DNA of 49,459 nt from Pseudomonadales bacterium (GCA_029251375.1 JAQXDL010000005.1:1-49459), one strand, 5' to 3'; shown: positions 29,970-38,368, counted from the stretch's first letter. Program-made: numbers and translations. The notes: generated by a model from the sequence alone, not told the origin.

Positions 29970-30290
29970 TTAAAAATCCAATTGAAACATCTTCGCCCAA
30001 GCACCAATATCTTGGCTTTCTTTGTTGATCAGCAGGCCCAGTGTGTTCTCGCCGTTCTCCTGGCTCCAGCGCACTTCTGTCTCTAGCCGATATAGTTGCG
30101 TTGGCAAATCTAACCTTAGCGCCACAATGGTATTGACGGGAATAACCATGCCTGACGACATTTTCATACCCTGCTCTGATACATCCATTGTACGGCTGGC
30201 AAGAGAAGTATCATTCAAGTCTGGCTGGCTTAAGCAATTGATCACATCAACTAACACTTCTTCTTCACGTTCAATTCGATCTAAGCGCAC
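29970..30290 (-). CDS. PilZ-domain protein
   Basis: A 106-residue single-domain protein, probably a c-di-GMP receptor. The usual arginine motif may be represented by R2-R5-R8 (MRLDRIER) near the start, and the second motif by DVSEQGMKM (D/NxSxxG). The following beta strands (IPVNTIVALRLDLP, ETEVRWSQ, TLGLLI) fit a PilZ barrel. The start is a GTG; stop codons seven codons upstream exclude a much longer protein. The arginine motif is abutting the N-terminus, so c-di-GMP binding is likely but not certain. It is 76 bp from queA. Confidence 0.8.
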   Translation of the reverse strand: MRLDRIEREEEVLVDVINCLSQPDLNDTSLASRTMDVSEQGMKMSSGMVIPVNTIVALRLDLPTQLYRLETEVRWSQENGENTLGLLINKESQDIGAWAKMFQLDF

Positions 30291-30587
30291 ATAAATGGCC
30301 TTGGTAGTCCCTTATTATTTCGCCTGAACGTCATTCCATGAGTTATCAGCGCGAGTTTCTTATTTCTACGCGCCGAATTCTACCAAACTCTGAACGGGCA
30401 ACAACCTTTAAACCTAATAAAATCAAGTATTAAGCGAAATATACGCAAGATCCGTCTGGATACTACCCACCACTTTGCAATGGCCATTGAACAGAAGCCA
30501 TTAAGAGCCTAAATGAATGCCAAAGGCCTATTCCAAACAAGACGATTCGATTTCAAACAAATTTATCCGCCAGATCCCACACAACAG
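30291..30587. other. intergenic region without a visible gene
   Basis: About 300 bp between the PilZ gene and the tRNA promoter. I see no convincing open frame, strong hairpin or repeat here. Confidence 0.6.
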
Positions 30588-30616
30588 TTCACATCAACAT
30601 AAGACATGGCTATAAT
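30588..30616 (+). promoter_or_regulatory. promoter of tRNA-Leu
   Basis: TTCACA (30588-30593), a 17-bp spacer and a perfect TATAAT (30611-30616), about 50 bp before the tRNA. The GC-rich segment TCGCGCCCTC just after the -10 resembles a stringent discriminator, as expected for stable RNA. Confidence 0.8.
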
Positions 30617-30667
30617 CGCGCCCTCTCGATTGCTGACCAATCGCAGAGTTACGTTTTCTATAGGTGT

Positions 30668-30754
30668 GCCGGGGTGGCGGAACTGGTAGACGCGCCGGAT
30701 TCAAAATCCGGTATCTTCACGGATGTGCCGGTTCGATTCCGGCCCTCGGTACCA
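30668..30754 (+). tRNA. tRNA-Leu (anticodon CAA)
   Basis: An 87-nt class II tRNA starting GCCGGGGTGGCGGAACTGG and ending with encoded CCA. The anticodon stem is CCGGA/TCCGG with loop TTCAAAA, giving anticodon CAA (reads UUG). A long variable arm, the T-loop GTTCGATTCC and an acceptor stem with G-T wobbles complete the fold. The CAA leucine tRNA gene is a frequent island attachment site in enterobacteria, and accessory genes follow here, but no repeat of its 3' end was found. Confidence 0.97.
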
Positions 30755-30811
30755 CATCTATAGACTCTCAAGTAATTTCCGGCGCAGCAACTATTGCCTA
30801 ATCCGCTTCAC

Positions 30812-33800
30812 CTAACGAAACAAATCAAATAGTTCTTCACTCAGTGGCCGATCAAGAAGCCACTTCACACTCATTGGCTTTTCTCCCTCATGGGTCTGAT
30901 AGCTGACATTGCCACAATAATAAAATGGTGCGCCTTTACCTCGCTCTAGCTTATTCTTGCGCACGAACAAAAACACTCTCCCATCATTCTTCACATGATT
31001 AACGATCCGCTTACCTTTTGCCCCCTTTGGCGTGGTGCTATTTTGACTTTGCCAGTGGAAGGTTTGTCGATCTATAAAATAATCATGATAGCGGTGATCA
31101 ACAGCATGGCTTTGCTTATTGAGAGTGACGAACAAATATTGGTCTGGGTGTCCTTTAGGACACACATGACCGGACTGCCAAAGACCTGTATTGAATTCAA
31201 GACCGAACAAAGCAGGTATCTCTTCTCGCATGAAAGAGTTATGCAGATACAAGTCGGTAGGATCAACAATCGTGCGTAATCGCGCAATTGTATTCATAGC
31301 ATCGTTATGAGGAATAGTTTCATAGTCTGGATTATTGGCGACCAGGTCATAATGACCATCCCGCGATTTAACAACCCGCCGCAGCAAATACTGGTCATCA
31401 CCGGAAACATCCTGCTGCTCAATCGCAACGGTTGAACCATTTAGACTACCCGCACTATCGCTTGTAATCAGCTCTAGCAATAGAAAGTCGCCGTCAACAA
31501 TTGCTGACTTACCACCATTCATGGAGTTACCTTTGGCACGCGCAATAAAATGTCGAGCTGGGTCCAACGTTCCATAGGATAACGGCAGCGGCACATGCAC
31601 CAAATTCTCATCATCGTGCTCGCTACTACCAAAATGTCCACACGCAATACGAAGATCGGTAAAATACGGGACTTCTTGATTCTTAACAGGCGCGATCGTT
31701 GGCAACGCCTCTGGCGCTGCATCACTACTGAGTGCTAGCCTCGCTTCGTATTGCAGAAACCGATAGTTAACAATCTCTGTTACAAAACGCACAAAATCTT
31801 CGTATGTTTCAGGCTCAATGACCTGGTTAAAGCGAAACAGGTTCCCAGCCAGATTGAAAAATGTGTCAGCCTTCTTCTTAATACTTACCCACGCATCAAC
31901 CGGGTTCCTTCGCCAGTAGCTAACCCACGTATCGTCATCTTCGACATGGTCACTATCGCGAAAGTTTTCCGGCAGGTCGCGTAACAGTGTGCGTCGCCGT
32001 TGAAGTACATCGAAGCTTTTTTCTGCCAGCAGCGTTATCGCTGGTGAATTCTGAAAACCATCTAGCTCTAGTAATGCTTCGATCAAAACCAACTTGAAGC
32101 TTTTCGTTAAGTTAGTTTTTTCCAACTCCTCAAAGAATGTTTGGTGTACTGCAAGGCAGCTACTTTCTTGCGGCGACAAGTCCTTGTTTTGTTCGACAAA
32201 CGCCAGCCATTGACCCACTGCACTTCGCACTGTCGAAACATTTCCACCAGCGCGATAAAACTCTGACAATGTGGGCCTGCGCCCAAAAGATTGTTTCAAT
32301 GCAGAATAAACTTCTTGCTGACTATCAACGCGTGTAGCCGTTAGCTGTTTCATAAAATCTATTGATTCAAGATCGTAGTTAACGAAGCAGCCTTGCGGCA
32401 GCGCAAGCGTATCTTCAGCTATCTTTGCTAGAAATTCCTGTCTGGCATTATTCGTGACACCAATTTTAAACATCGCTTCGGGTTTACGGAAAAAGCTAAT
32501 GTGATTACCAATAAAGTCCAACACTAGGAGCTTTTTCTTTCCTGTTTCTTCACAGGTACGCAGCCCACGGCCTAATTGCTGAAGAAACACGATCTTAGAT
32601 TCAGTCGGCCTCAACATAAGGACTGTATCTATCGAAGGAAGATCGACACCTTCATTAAACAGGTCGACGGAGAAAATGATCTCGATAGTCCCTGCGGCAA
32701 GTTCAAAAAGCGCCTCACCTCGCTGCTTATCCGACTCTGAGTGAACAGAAACGGCTTTGACACCTTGGCGCAAGAAGTAGGCGGCCATAAAATCAGCATG
32801 CTTGCGCGACACGCAGAAGGCTAACGTACGCGTCTGCTTATGTTTCTGCCAATGCACAAAATTGTGTTTAGCACGAGCTTGCGTCGCAAGCTGATTGACT
32901 AATGCGGTTGGGTCAAACTTACCATTACGCCAGCTGATCTCGGCATAATCGACAACATCAGCGATACCATAATAGTGAAACGGACAAAGCAACTGTGCAT
33001 CGATACCCGAAAAAAGATCTTTGTTAAAAACCAGATTGTCATCACAAAAACTTAGAATATCGGACTGATCAGTTCGCTCTGGTGTTGCGGTAAGCCCCAA
33101 CAAGAATCTTGGACTAAAATGTTGGAGCAAACTCTGATATGTCGCGGCTGCGGTGTGATGGAATTCATCAACGACAATATAATCGAAGTAGTCTTTTGGA
33201 AACCGATCGAGATGGCGAGACTGCCCTAGCGTTTGTACTGACGCGAAAAGCATATCGACATTCAGTTCATGTTCTTTACCATTGTAACTGCCGACTTTTG
33301 CTTCAGGGCATATTCTAATAAATGTTGATTCAGCTTGCGTGAGTATCTCTTCACGGTGCGCAACAAAAAGTATTCGCTTGGCATCGGCTTGTTGGGCGTC
33401 AAATGCAGCTAACCAGGTTTTGCCGAGACCAGTCGCCATGACAACCAAACCTCGTCTGTAGCCATCCAAACGAGTCGTCGCCAGCGCAGCGAGCGCTTCT
33501 GCTTGGATCAGATTTGGAACTGGTGCTAGCTCCAACTCATCGGCGCCGGCTTCTGGCCGCTCTGTTTCAGTAATTTCGGATCGTCGCAGTGCATAACGAT
33601 CAATCCATTGGTGGGTAAGGGGTTTGCTAGCACTATCTTTGTACAATTGATCATATTCTTGTTGTATAAGACTAAACCGGGCTTCGTTTTCCGATTTATC
33701 AACTTTCAAGTTCCACTCTAAACCAGTCTCTAGTGCTATTGAGGTAATATTACTCGAACCGACAAACGCACACCCCTCTTGTAAGCCAGCGTTATCGCTA

Positions 33801-34120
33801 GTGAACAGGTATGCTTTCATGTGAAAGCTGCGTGACCCTGAACTCTCAAAAACCCTGATCTCAGCACCTTTTTCCTGCATCAGCATTAGATTACGCAGCG
33901 CTGCGGGATCGGTGAAACCAAGGTAATCGCCCGTTAAAACTCTGACCCGGGAACGCCTAGCGAGCGCGTCAAAGATTGCTTGCTCGATTAACCTAAGACC
34001 CGTTAAACGGACAAAGCCAACAGCAATACTTATGTCTGTCGCGTGATTAATAGCAGACAATAAACTGGGAATGAACGGATTTTCACCGCCGGTTGTAAGA
34101 TCACTTATTGGAAAAGGCAT
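30812..34120 (-). CDS. PLD nuclease-SF2 helicase-S24-like-DUF3427 fusion protein
   Basis: A 1102-residue multidomain protein, probably a DNA-processing or defence factor. In order: a phospholipase D-type nuclease domain (about 1-165) with H100-x-K102 and GSSN at 121-124; an SF2 helicase with Walker A ATGLGKT (229-235), DEFH (318-321), TATPERT (344-350) and motif VI QQLGRGLR (514-521); a helical linker (about 560-800); an S24/LexA-like domain (about 850-935) with S866 in GNSMNGG; and a C-terminal DUF3427-like domain (about 965-1100). In the S24 domain the usual catalytic lysine position appears to be arginine (LLRRVV, 912-917). No partner gene is adjacent. It ends 58 bp from the tRNA, facing it. 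No LexA-type operator was recognised upstream. Confidence 0.88.
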   Translation of the reverse strand: MPFPISDLTTGGENPFIPSLLSAINHATDISIAVGFVRLTGLRLIEQAIFDALARRSRVRVLTGDYLGFTDPAALRNLMLMQEKGAEIRVFESSGSRSFHMKAYLFTSDNAGLQEGCAFVGSSNITSIALETGLEWNLKVDKSENEARFSLIQQEYDQLYKDSASKPLTHQWIDRYALRRSEITETERPEAGADELELAPVPNLIQAEALAALATTRLDGYRRGLVVMATGLGKTWLAAFDAQQADAKRILFVAHREEILTQAESTFIRICPEAKVGSYNGKEHELNVDMLFASVQTLGQSRHLDRFPKDYFDYIVVDEFHHTAAATYQSLLQHFSPRFLLGLTATPERTDQSDILSFCDDNLVFNKDLFSGIDAQLLCPFHYYGIADVVDYAEISWRNGKFDPTALVNQLATQARAKHNFVHWQKHKQTRTLAFCVSRKHADFMAAYFLRQGVKAVSVHSESDKQRGEALFELAAGTIEIIFSVDLFNEGVDLPSIDTVLMLRPTESKIVFLQQLGRGLRTCEETGKKKLLVLDFIGNHISFFRKPEAMFKIGVTNNARQEFLAKIAEDTLALPQGCFVNYDLESIDFMKQLTATRVDSQQEVYSALKQSFGRRPTLSEFYRAGGNVSTVRSAVGQWLAFVEQNKDLSPQESSCLAVHQTFFEELEKTNLTKSFKLVLIEALLELDGFQNSPAITLLAEKSFDVLQRRRTLLRDLPENFRDSDHVEDDDTWVSYWRRNPVDAWVSIKKKADTFFNLAGNLFRFNQVIEPETYEDFVRFVTEIVNYRFLQYEARLALSSDAAPEALPTIAPVKNQEVPYFTDLRIACGHFGSSEHDDENLVHVPLPLSYGTLDPARHFIARAKGNSMNGGKSAIVDGDFLLLELITSDSAGSLNGSTVAIEQQDVSGDDQYLLRRVVKSRDGHYDLVANNPDYETIPHNDAMNTIARLRTIVDPTDLYLHNSFMREEIPALFGLEFNTGLWQSGHVCPKGHPDQYLFVTLNKQSHAVDHRYHDYFIDRQTFHWQSQNSTTPKGAKGKRIVNHVKNDGRVFLFVRKNKLERGKGAPFYYCGNVSYQTHEGEKPMSVKWLLDRPLSEELFDLFR

Positions 34121-34322
34121 TTCGCTCGAGTGTTTCCTTTTGTGTAAAACGACAAGGACATTATCACGTCAATAGTGAATAAACATCGTCCTTCTAAGGA
34201 GCCTACTAATAAAAAATAGCGCGAAGAACTTGACCTCAGCTGAAGGGAAGAAAGGGGGCAACATAAACGGCCAGAGTAAACTTATTACGTAAGATCTGTG
34301 CCTAAAATTCTTGAGCCTAACC

Positions 34323-34538
34323 TTAGCCCCAACCCCAAATCAGCGCCTTTAGATTAAGTAATTTTTCCAAGGGCGACAACCCCAACACTTCTCTAAAGGA
34401 TTTGTGAAAATGGTGCGGTGGCGGCTCGTTTCCGCCGAAGATAACATGATCTAACACGCCGTTTTGAGCGATTTTCTGTTGCAGCTCACCCATTAAATAG
34501 CCTTTCCGCTCAATTGTGCTGGTAACGACTTCGAACAA
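34323..34538 (-). pseudogene. 3' fragment of a Rieske oxygenase gene
   Basis: The 71-codon frame matches the C-terminal end of the intact Rieske oxygenase at 40326-41567: 44 of 58 aligned residues are identical, up to REVLGLSPLEK. The fragment lacks the Rieske and catalytic segments and replaces the E-D that supplies the third iron ligand by K-G, so it cannot be an enzyme. The match stops abruptly near 34535, next to AATTGGGGTCAGAATAAAAT. It is in the same orientation as the intact gene and marks the left side of the exported-protein locus. Confidence 0.85.
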
Positions 34539-34801
34539 TTGGGGTCAGAATAAAATTTTCATTTATCGATCTGCTAACGGTCAGTTCACCGTGTTGCCAA
34601 CGCAGCGAAGCCTATAACATCACCGCGACAAACCTTCACCGATGTCGATAACATCAAATCTCATAGAACTATTAATTTCGCACCGACCACATTTATTAGG
34701 CATCAAGATTTAGGCAAGTAAGTGTGTGTCGCAATAGGTTCTTTTTGAAAACTGCGCAAGTGAGTAACGTTTATCTTCTAGCGAGTTAAAAACCAGGGGC
34801 A
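34539..34801. other. intergenic region after the Rieske fragment
   Basis: About 260 bp without a convincing gene. Its right-hand end runs into the terminator at 34802. The left end carries the motif GGGGTCAGAATAAAA, which resembles sequences seen at the ends of REP-associated transposon remnants; that resemblance is from memory and weak. Confidence 0.4.
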
Positions 34802-34829
34802 GAAAAAAAACCGACCACAGGGCCGGTTT
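34802..34829 (-). terminator. rho-independent terminator of the left exported-protein unit
   Basis: On the minus strand AAACCGGCC-CTGT-GGTCGGTTT forms a nine-base stem with one G-T pair, followed by T's. It lies 23 bases after the stop at 34852. Confidence 0.88.
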
Positions 34830-34851
34830 AATTCTCGCCTTACTTCGAACT

Positions 34852-35592
34852 TTACTGTCCTTGATGGACCATCAAATGTGACATATGCAAGTCGTTGACG
34901 CAGGTCGCTGCAGGCTGAAAGTCTGCTTTCGCCAATGCTGTTGCCAACGAACGATCTCTGACACTATCCATCAGCGTGGCCATGTCCTTAATCTCGCCAT
35001 AGAACGTGGCAACGTAATCAAAGCCAGTGATTCCAAAAGCTGGCGTTAATATGCTCCCGCCAACATTGGCATCGGTACTTTCGTTCATCAAGCCGATCAA
35101 CTGTGACGATGCCATCATTGCATCTTGCATCGATTTACCTTCGTTGAGGTTGCAGACAGAACCAACAAACGGCTTCTGCTGGGCAACGACCAGGTCACTC
35201 ATAAGGTTTTGAGCTGCCATTATTACCGGCTTTTCACATGATAATAGTTCGTTGAATTTACTGACTAAATTGCTGCCTTTATTGGCAAAGACTGCACCCG
35301 TTGCATAGTAATCTGTCCATGTAGGGTAGTAATTAACCCATCGAACGTCGGCTTCATTATAAGGCTCATTTACGGCAACGGCCTCCCATAGGTAGCTGTT
35401 CATTGCGAGTTCGTTTTTGGACGCGAATTTTTTCACTGCACCACTGCCAAATGCAACAACATCGTCAACCGAAACTCCCTCATTTAGCGTGCATTCATAT
35501 ATTGCAGAGATAATCGGTTCAACTGGCACATGATCGTCCGCTACAACGCTAATAGGCAACAGGCACGCTAGTATCAATAATAATTTTTTCAT
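34852..35592 (-). CDS. exported protein with two repeated domains (unknown family, member A)
   Basis: A 246-residue protein with signal peptide 1-18 (LLILACLLPISVVA, then DDH). The mature part contains two copies of a domain of about 90 residues. Each starts with a C-x-L-N-E-G-x-S motif (ECTLNEGVSVDD and VCNLNEGKSMQD) and ends with a cysteine (LLSCEKP and AATCVND), suggesting one disulfide per domain. The same pattern occurs in the proteins at 38449-39306 and 39481-40248. The domain length and spacing suggest a dimeric alpha-beta-barrel-like fold, but this is a guess. It is the second gene of a minus-strand unit, 94 bp after the gene at 35687-36388, with AAGGAA before the ATG. I do not recognise a function. 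Confidence 0.75.
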   Translation of the reverse strand: MKKLLLILACLLPISVVADDHVPVEPIISAIYECTLNEGVSVDDVVAFGSGAVKKFASKNELAMNSYLWEAVAVNEPYNEADVRWVNYYPTWTDYYATGAVFANKGSNLVSKFNELLSCEKPVIMAAQNLMSDLVVAQQKPFVGSVCNLNEGKSMQDAMMASSQLIGLMNESTDANVGGSILTPAFGITGFDYVATFYGEIKDMATLMDSVRDRSLATALAKADFQPAATCVNDLHMSHLMVHQGQ

Positions 35593-35686
35593 TAATCATT
35601 TCCTTATTTCAAGTTAGACAAAGCGGCCCAGGAAATCTGGGACGCCTCCTTTTTAAAAAAATTTTAGACCACTTGTTCCCGGCTAA

Positions 35687-36388
35687 TCATAGATCGGCAA
35701 GTACAGTGTTAATGTTTTGCGTGTGCACAGTGCGAATGCCTGCTACCTCTTTCTGGAAAGCCAAAAATGCCTTGGAAGGATTACTCGTTGCAAGCAGCTC
35801 TTCCATATTTGCTGCGCCGGCGTAAGCTATATGTGTAACGTCACTCGTCGCGCCGCCCTGAACTCTCCACAGACCCCAAGCACCATTTACGAGGCCATTC
35901 TTGGTTTGTGCAGCCATGAGTTTTTTGTAAGCTTTTACGTACGCTGCCTCATCTGACACATTAGTCTGCCAAACGATGTAAGCGGTATCCTTTGTATAGT
36001 CCCCGCCCGCTGCCAAAGTGCGCAGTAGTTGCTGCGATTGCCATTCAACATTTTTAGATACAGTGTTAAATGTGTCAGCCCAGGCGCGACACTCTCTTAG
36101 TGCACCAAATGTTGACGACATCGCTGAGGTGTCAGTAAAATTCCAGATAACCGAGTGCGTTGTTTTGTCTGTGCCGTTATAATTTTCGTTCATAATACGT
36201 ATCGCGGTGGGTAACTTTTTCCTGCAATCAGACAGAGAAAATTGGGTAAATGCTGCAGCCACACTGGCCTGGTCAGAAGTAGAAAGTTGAAACATCGTTG
36301 CGAACTCAGGAACTGGCGTTTCTTCAGCCATTGCTGCGCTAACGTTTATACCGGTAAAGACCAAGAGGCACAAAAATATCCTTTTCAT
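35687..36388 (-). CDS. exported protein of unknown function (member B, divergent)
   Basis: A 233-residue protein with a signal peptide at 1-21 (FLCLLVFTGINVSAAMA, then EE). The frame is open further upstream, but the ATG at 36388 follows AAGGA and begins the signal peptide. The mature protein has two similar halves, each with a hydrophobic strand followed by a W-rich strand (HSVIWNFTD; TAYIVWQTNVSDEAAYVKAYKKL). It looks like a divergent relative of its neighbours but lacks the clear C-x-L-N motif. Its promoter at 36431-36484 is nearly identical to the one before the gene at 38449. No function is recognised. Confidence 0.72.
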   Translation of the reverse strand: MKRIFLCLLVFTGINVSAAMAEETPVPEFATMFQLSTSDQASVAAAFTQFSLSDCRKKLPTAIRIMNENYNGTDKTTHSVIWNFTDTSAMSSTFGALRECRAWADTFNTVSKNVEWQSQQLLRTLAAGGDYTKDTAYIVWQTNVSDEAAYVKAYKKLMAAQTKNGLVNGAWGLWRVQGGATSDVTHIAYAGAANMEELLATSNPSKAFLAFQKEVAGIRTVHTQNINTVLADL

Positions 36389-36430
36389 TTTTTTTATCCT
36401 TTTTATAGTTGAACTCATAAAAGTAAGTAA

Positions 36431-36484
36431 AAAAACTATAGGCATATTTTCGTTCGGTTTAAACGATAGTTCGGTTTTGGTTTT
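36431..36484 (-). promoter_or_regulatory. promoter A of the exported-protein locus (inverted twin of 38369-38422)
   Basis: On the minus strand TTTAAA (36463-36458), 17 bp, and TATAGT (36440-36435). Two blocks, 36456-36484 (29 bp) and 36431-36450 (20 bp), are identical to blocks before the divergent gene at 38449; only the five bases between them differ. The upstream block contains GTTCGGTTT twice, 17 bp apart (plus strand 36452-36460 and 36469-36477), a plausible activator or repressor site. Confidence 0.75.
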
Positions 36485-36525
36485 GGTCATAACATATCCG
36501 CTGAGGCGCACGCCCTTAAATAACT

Positions 36526-36540
36526 GTTAATCAAATTAAC
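36526..36540. promoter_or_regulatory. palindrome upstream of promoter A
   Basis: GTTAAT-CAA-ATTAAC is a perfect six-base inverted repeat about 45 bp upstream of the shared promoter block. It may be an additional operator, but nothing similar was found near promoter B. Confidence 0.3.
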
Positions 36541-36549
36541 CCCGCGACC

Positions 36550-36904
36550 CTAATTATTTTCTAGATAACGGCATTTATAAGCCGCGCCTTCAAACACAGC
36601 GCTCATATTCCTTGCATATTGAACGCTCAGCGAGCATGCAGCTAAAACAGCGTCCGTCGTATTGGTTGCAGAGATCAAAGAGCCGTCACAGCCAGAGACT
36701 TAAGTAAAGACAAGTTCTGCATCAGGCATCAATGTGAATGTTATTGTTTGATTTGTAGCGACGGTCGCGCTTGAAGGCGTGATTGCCCCATTGAGTCCTG
36801 CGACTGCAGTAACGATAGAGCTTGAAGGCGGCGTTTTTACTGGCGCAGAGGATGCACCCTTCCCTGCAAGATGACAGCAGAATGCGGGCAGAAACAGACA
36901 TCAA
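36550..36904 (-). pseudogene. decayed lipoprotein with a cysteine-containing beta-repeat
   Basis: The first frame gives SVSARILLSSC, like the end of a lipoprotein signal. After a frameshift the next frame reads PPSSSIVTAVAGLNGAITPS, then SATVATNQTITFTLMPDAEL, an in-frame TAA, and VSGCDGSLISATNTTDAVLA ending near CSLSVQY. The pattern G-x-ITPSS-x-TV...TFT...PD...SGC-x-GSL resembles repeat domains of secreted surface proteins. A frameshift and an internal stop indicate a dead gene. It fills most of the gap between the promoter A unit and the regulator. Confidence 0.5.
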
Positions 36905-37181
36905 AAATTCAAATTTGCATTCATCAGGATGATTACATTTTTTCTAAAAGCCTTTTTATAGCACGCTAATTCTGGCCTCGTACTTGGGTTCATAAACCCC
37001 TTTTACCTTTTGAAAATCAATGCGACGTAAATTTCACATTTATCCATCACGCTAAGGTCAGCCTTTCGTATTGCTTACGCAGCTGTAGCGGCAAAGTGAA
37101 AATTATAGCCAGCATAGAGGAGCCTTGACATTATCGAAAAATATAGAGGCATCTTGAGCAGGACGAGACTGCATGGGTTGT

Positions 37182-37210
37182 TTGACACTTAAGTTTACAA
37201 AACGTAACAA
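37182..37210 (+). promoter_or_regulatory. putative promoter of the winged-helix regulator
   Basis: A perfect TTGACA (37182-37187) is followed after 17 bp by TAACAA (37205-37210), about 68 bp before the start codon. The -10 is weak. The shared 29-bp block of promoters A and B is not present here, so the regulator may be controlled separately. Confidence 0.45.
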
Positions 37211-37277
37211 AGACTTGCCTACAAGTCGTTGAACTCTATATGTTATTTTTGAGCCGAATAGCTACGAATAGGTGACA

Positions 37278-38039
37278 ATGCGTAAACTATTGAACTTAAG
37301 CACCAAACCGTGTGACAAAAAACTGAAACATTCTGGGCTGATGACAACGACAAACAATTTCGATTTTACACAGCTTTATCAATTTCTAAACGTTGTTACC
37401 ATAGCCTTTAATGCTCAGCAAATTAGTAAAAGCAGCCGCCGATACAGCGTGCTTAAATCGCTAACTCACGATTATTGGTTTCGCCTTAACCAACCGGTTA
37501 GCGTTACTATATTGGTGGCGGAGACGAGCGAGCCAAGTGACTTTGTCCTTAGACTCCTGCGCAAAGGCGCTGAGAAAGGTCTATATTTAAAAAGAGGGAC
37601 TGAGTATCTGCCATCATTCAAGTTAGCCTCTGCTATGGCAAATTACTTTCAACAAGGCGCCGCACCTTTCACCCTCCAACCCAATCGGTTCCTGATCAAA
37701 ACAAATTCGCGAACCTGGCGTTTCATAGCGGACTTCATGTCATTGGTGGGCAATTATTGCCCTGCCGAAAATGCAACCCACAGCGCGGTGATTATTTGGC
37801 TGATGATGCTTGAAATGACACATGACGATCCATTGACAGCAACGCTCTTGACTGAGAAAGCAGGCTTTAGCAAGAGTACACTTAGCAACATTGTGGACCA
37901 TCTACACAGCGTCGGATATATAGATCGCCAGCACGACCCTTTTGATGAACGTAATCATATACTGTCGCTAACTCTGCCAGATGATTTTAGAGCGGCCGTT
38001 CATAATTTATTTTCACGGTATTCGTCCACCTGCGATTAA
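37278..38039 (+). CDS. winged-helix (MarR-like) transcription regulator
   Basis: A protein of about 253 residues, larger than a simple MarR protein. The C-terminal part (about 165-240 counting from the GTG at 37272) is a winged helix: helices around LTEKAGFSKSTLSNIVDHLHS and the wing IDRQHDPFDERNHILSLTL. An N-terminal segment (about 75-125, FVLRLLRKGAEKGLYLKRGT) may be a second winged helix. The start is uncertain: GTG 37272, ATG 37278, or a later ATG at codon 24. It sits between two outward-facing units that share a duplicated promoter, so it is the obvious candidate to bind the shared block. Confidence 0.75.
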   Translation: MRKLLNLSTKPCDKKLKHSGLMTTTNNFDFTQLYQFLNVVTIAFNAQQISKSSRRYSVLKSLTHDYWFRLNQPVSVTILVAETSEPSDFVLRLLRKGAEKGLYLKRGTEYLPSFKLASAMANYFQQGAAPFTLQPNRFLIKTNSRTWRFIADFMSLVGNYCPAENATHSAVIIWLMMLEMTHDDPLTATLLTEKAGFSKSTLSNIVDHLHSVGYIDRQHDPFDERNHILSLTLPDDFRAAVHNLFSRYSSTCD

Positions 38040-38138
38040 CGCGCCTAAGCAATAGTATCTCACTGCGCAGCAGCAAACCGGCGCCACTTCGGGCCTTCCA
38101 TATGGTTTCAGCCTACCCTTCTCCGAACCAGCAATACT

Positions 38139-38235
38139 TAAGTAGTGCAAGCGTATGACGGCGACGTGCAAATAAATTGCGCCGCCTCAACGGCCTGCTC
38201 GGCAGTGCACTGCAGAGGCAATCTTGCACTACTTA
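38139..38235. repeat. 97-bp inverted-repeat element
   Basis: The arms TAAGTAGTGCAAG (38139-38151) and CTTGCACTACTTA (38223-38235) are perfect reverse complements. Inside are GCCTC/GAGGC (38184-38188 and 38215-38219) and the perfect palindrome GCAGTGCACTGC (38202-38213). No T-tract follows. The size fits a MITE or an RNA-level structure between the regulator and promoter B. An open frame across it gives no credible protein. Confidence 0.6.
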
Positions 38236-38293
38236 CCGGGTGCGCTCGCATTTTTGACCCAGCAGCACCTTTGGCTTCACAGAGAAGAATTTC

Positions 38294-38319
38294 TAAACCA
38301 GTTAGGCGTGACTGGTTTA
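38294..38319. repeat. nine-base hairpin upstream of promoter B
   Basis: TAAACCAGT and ACTGGTTTA form a perfect nine-base stem with an eight-base loop. It lies 50 bp upstream of the shared promoter block and could be an operator or the end of the regulator transcript. Confidence 0.4.
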
Positions 38320-38368
38320 CAGGAGCGATTATGTGAGGAAGTGCGCACGAGCAACGATATTGATAACT

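Noticed and set aside
30668-34120. tRNA-Leu(CAA) as the attachment site of an island carrying the helicase
   Set aside because: I looked for a second copy of the tRNA 3' end in the following sequence and found none, and there is no integrase; only the position is suggestive.
34121-34200. A LexA operator before the S24-containing helicase
   Set aside because: No CTGT-N8-ACAG-like palindrome is present, so SOS control cannot be claimed.
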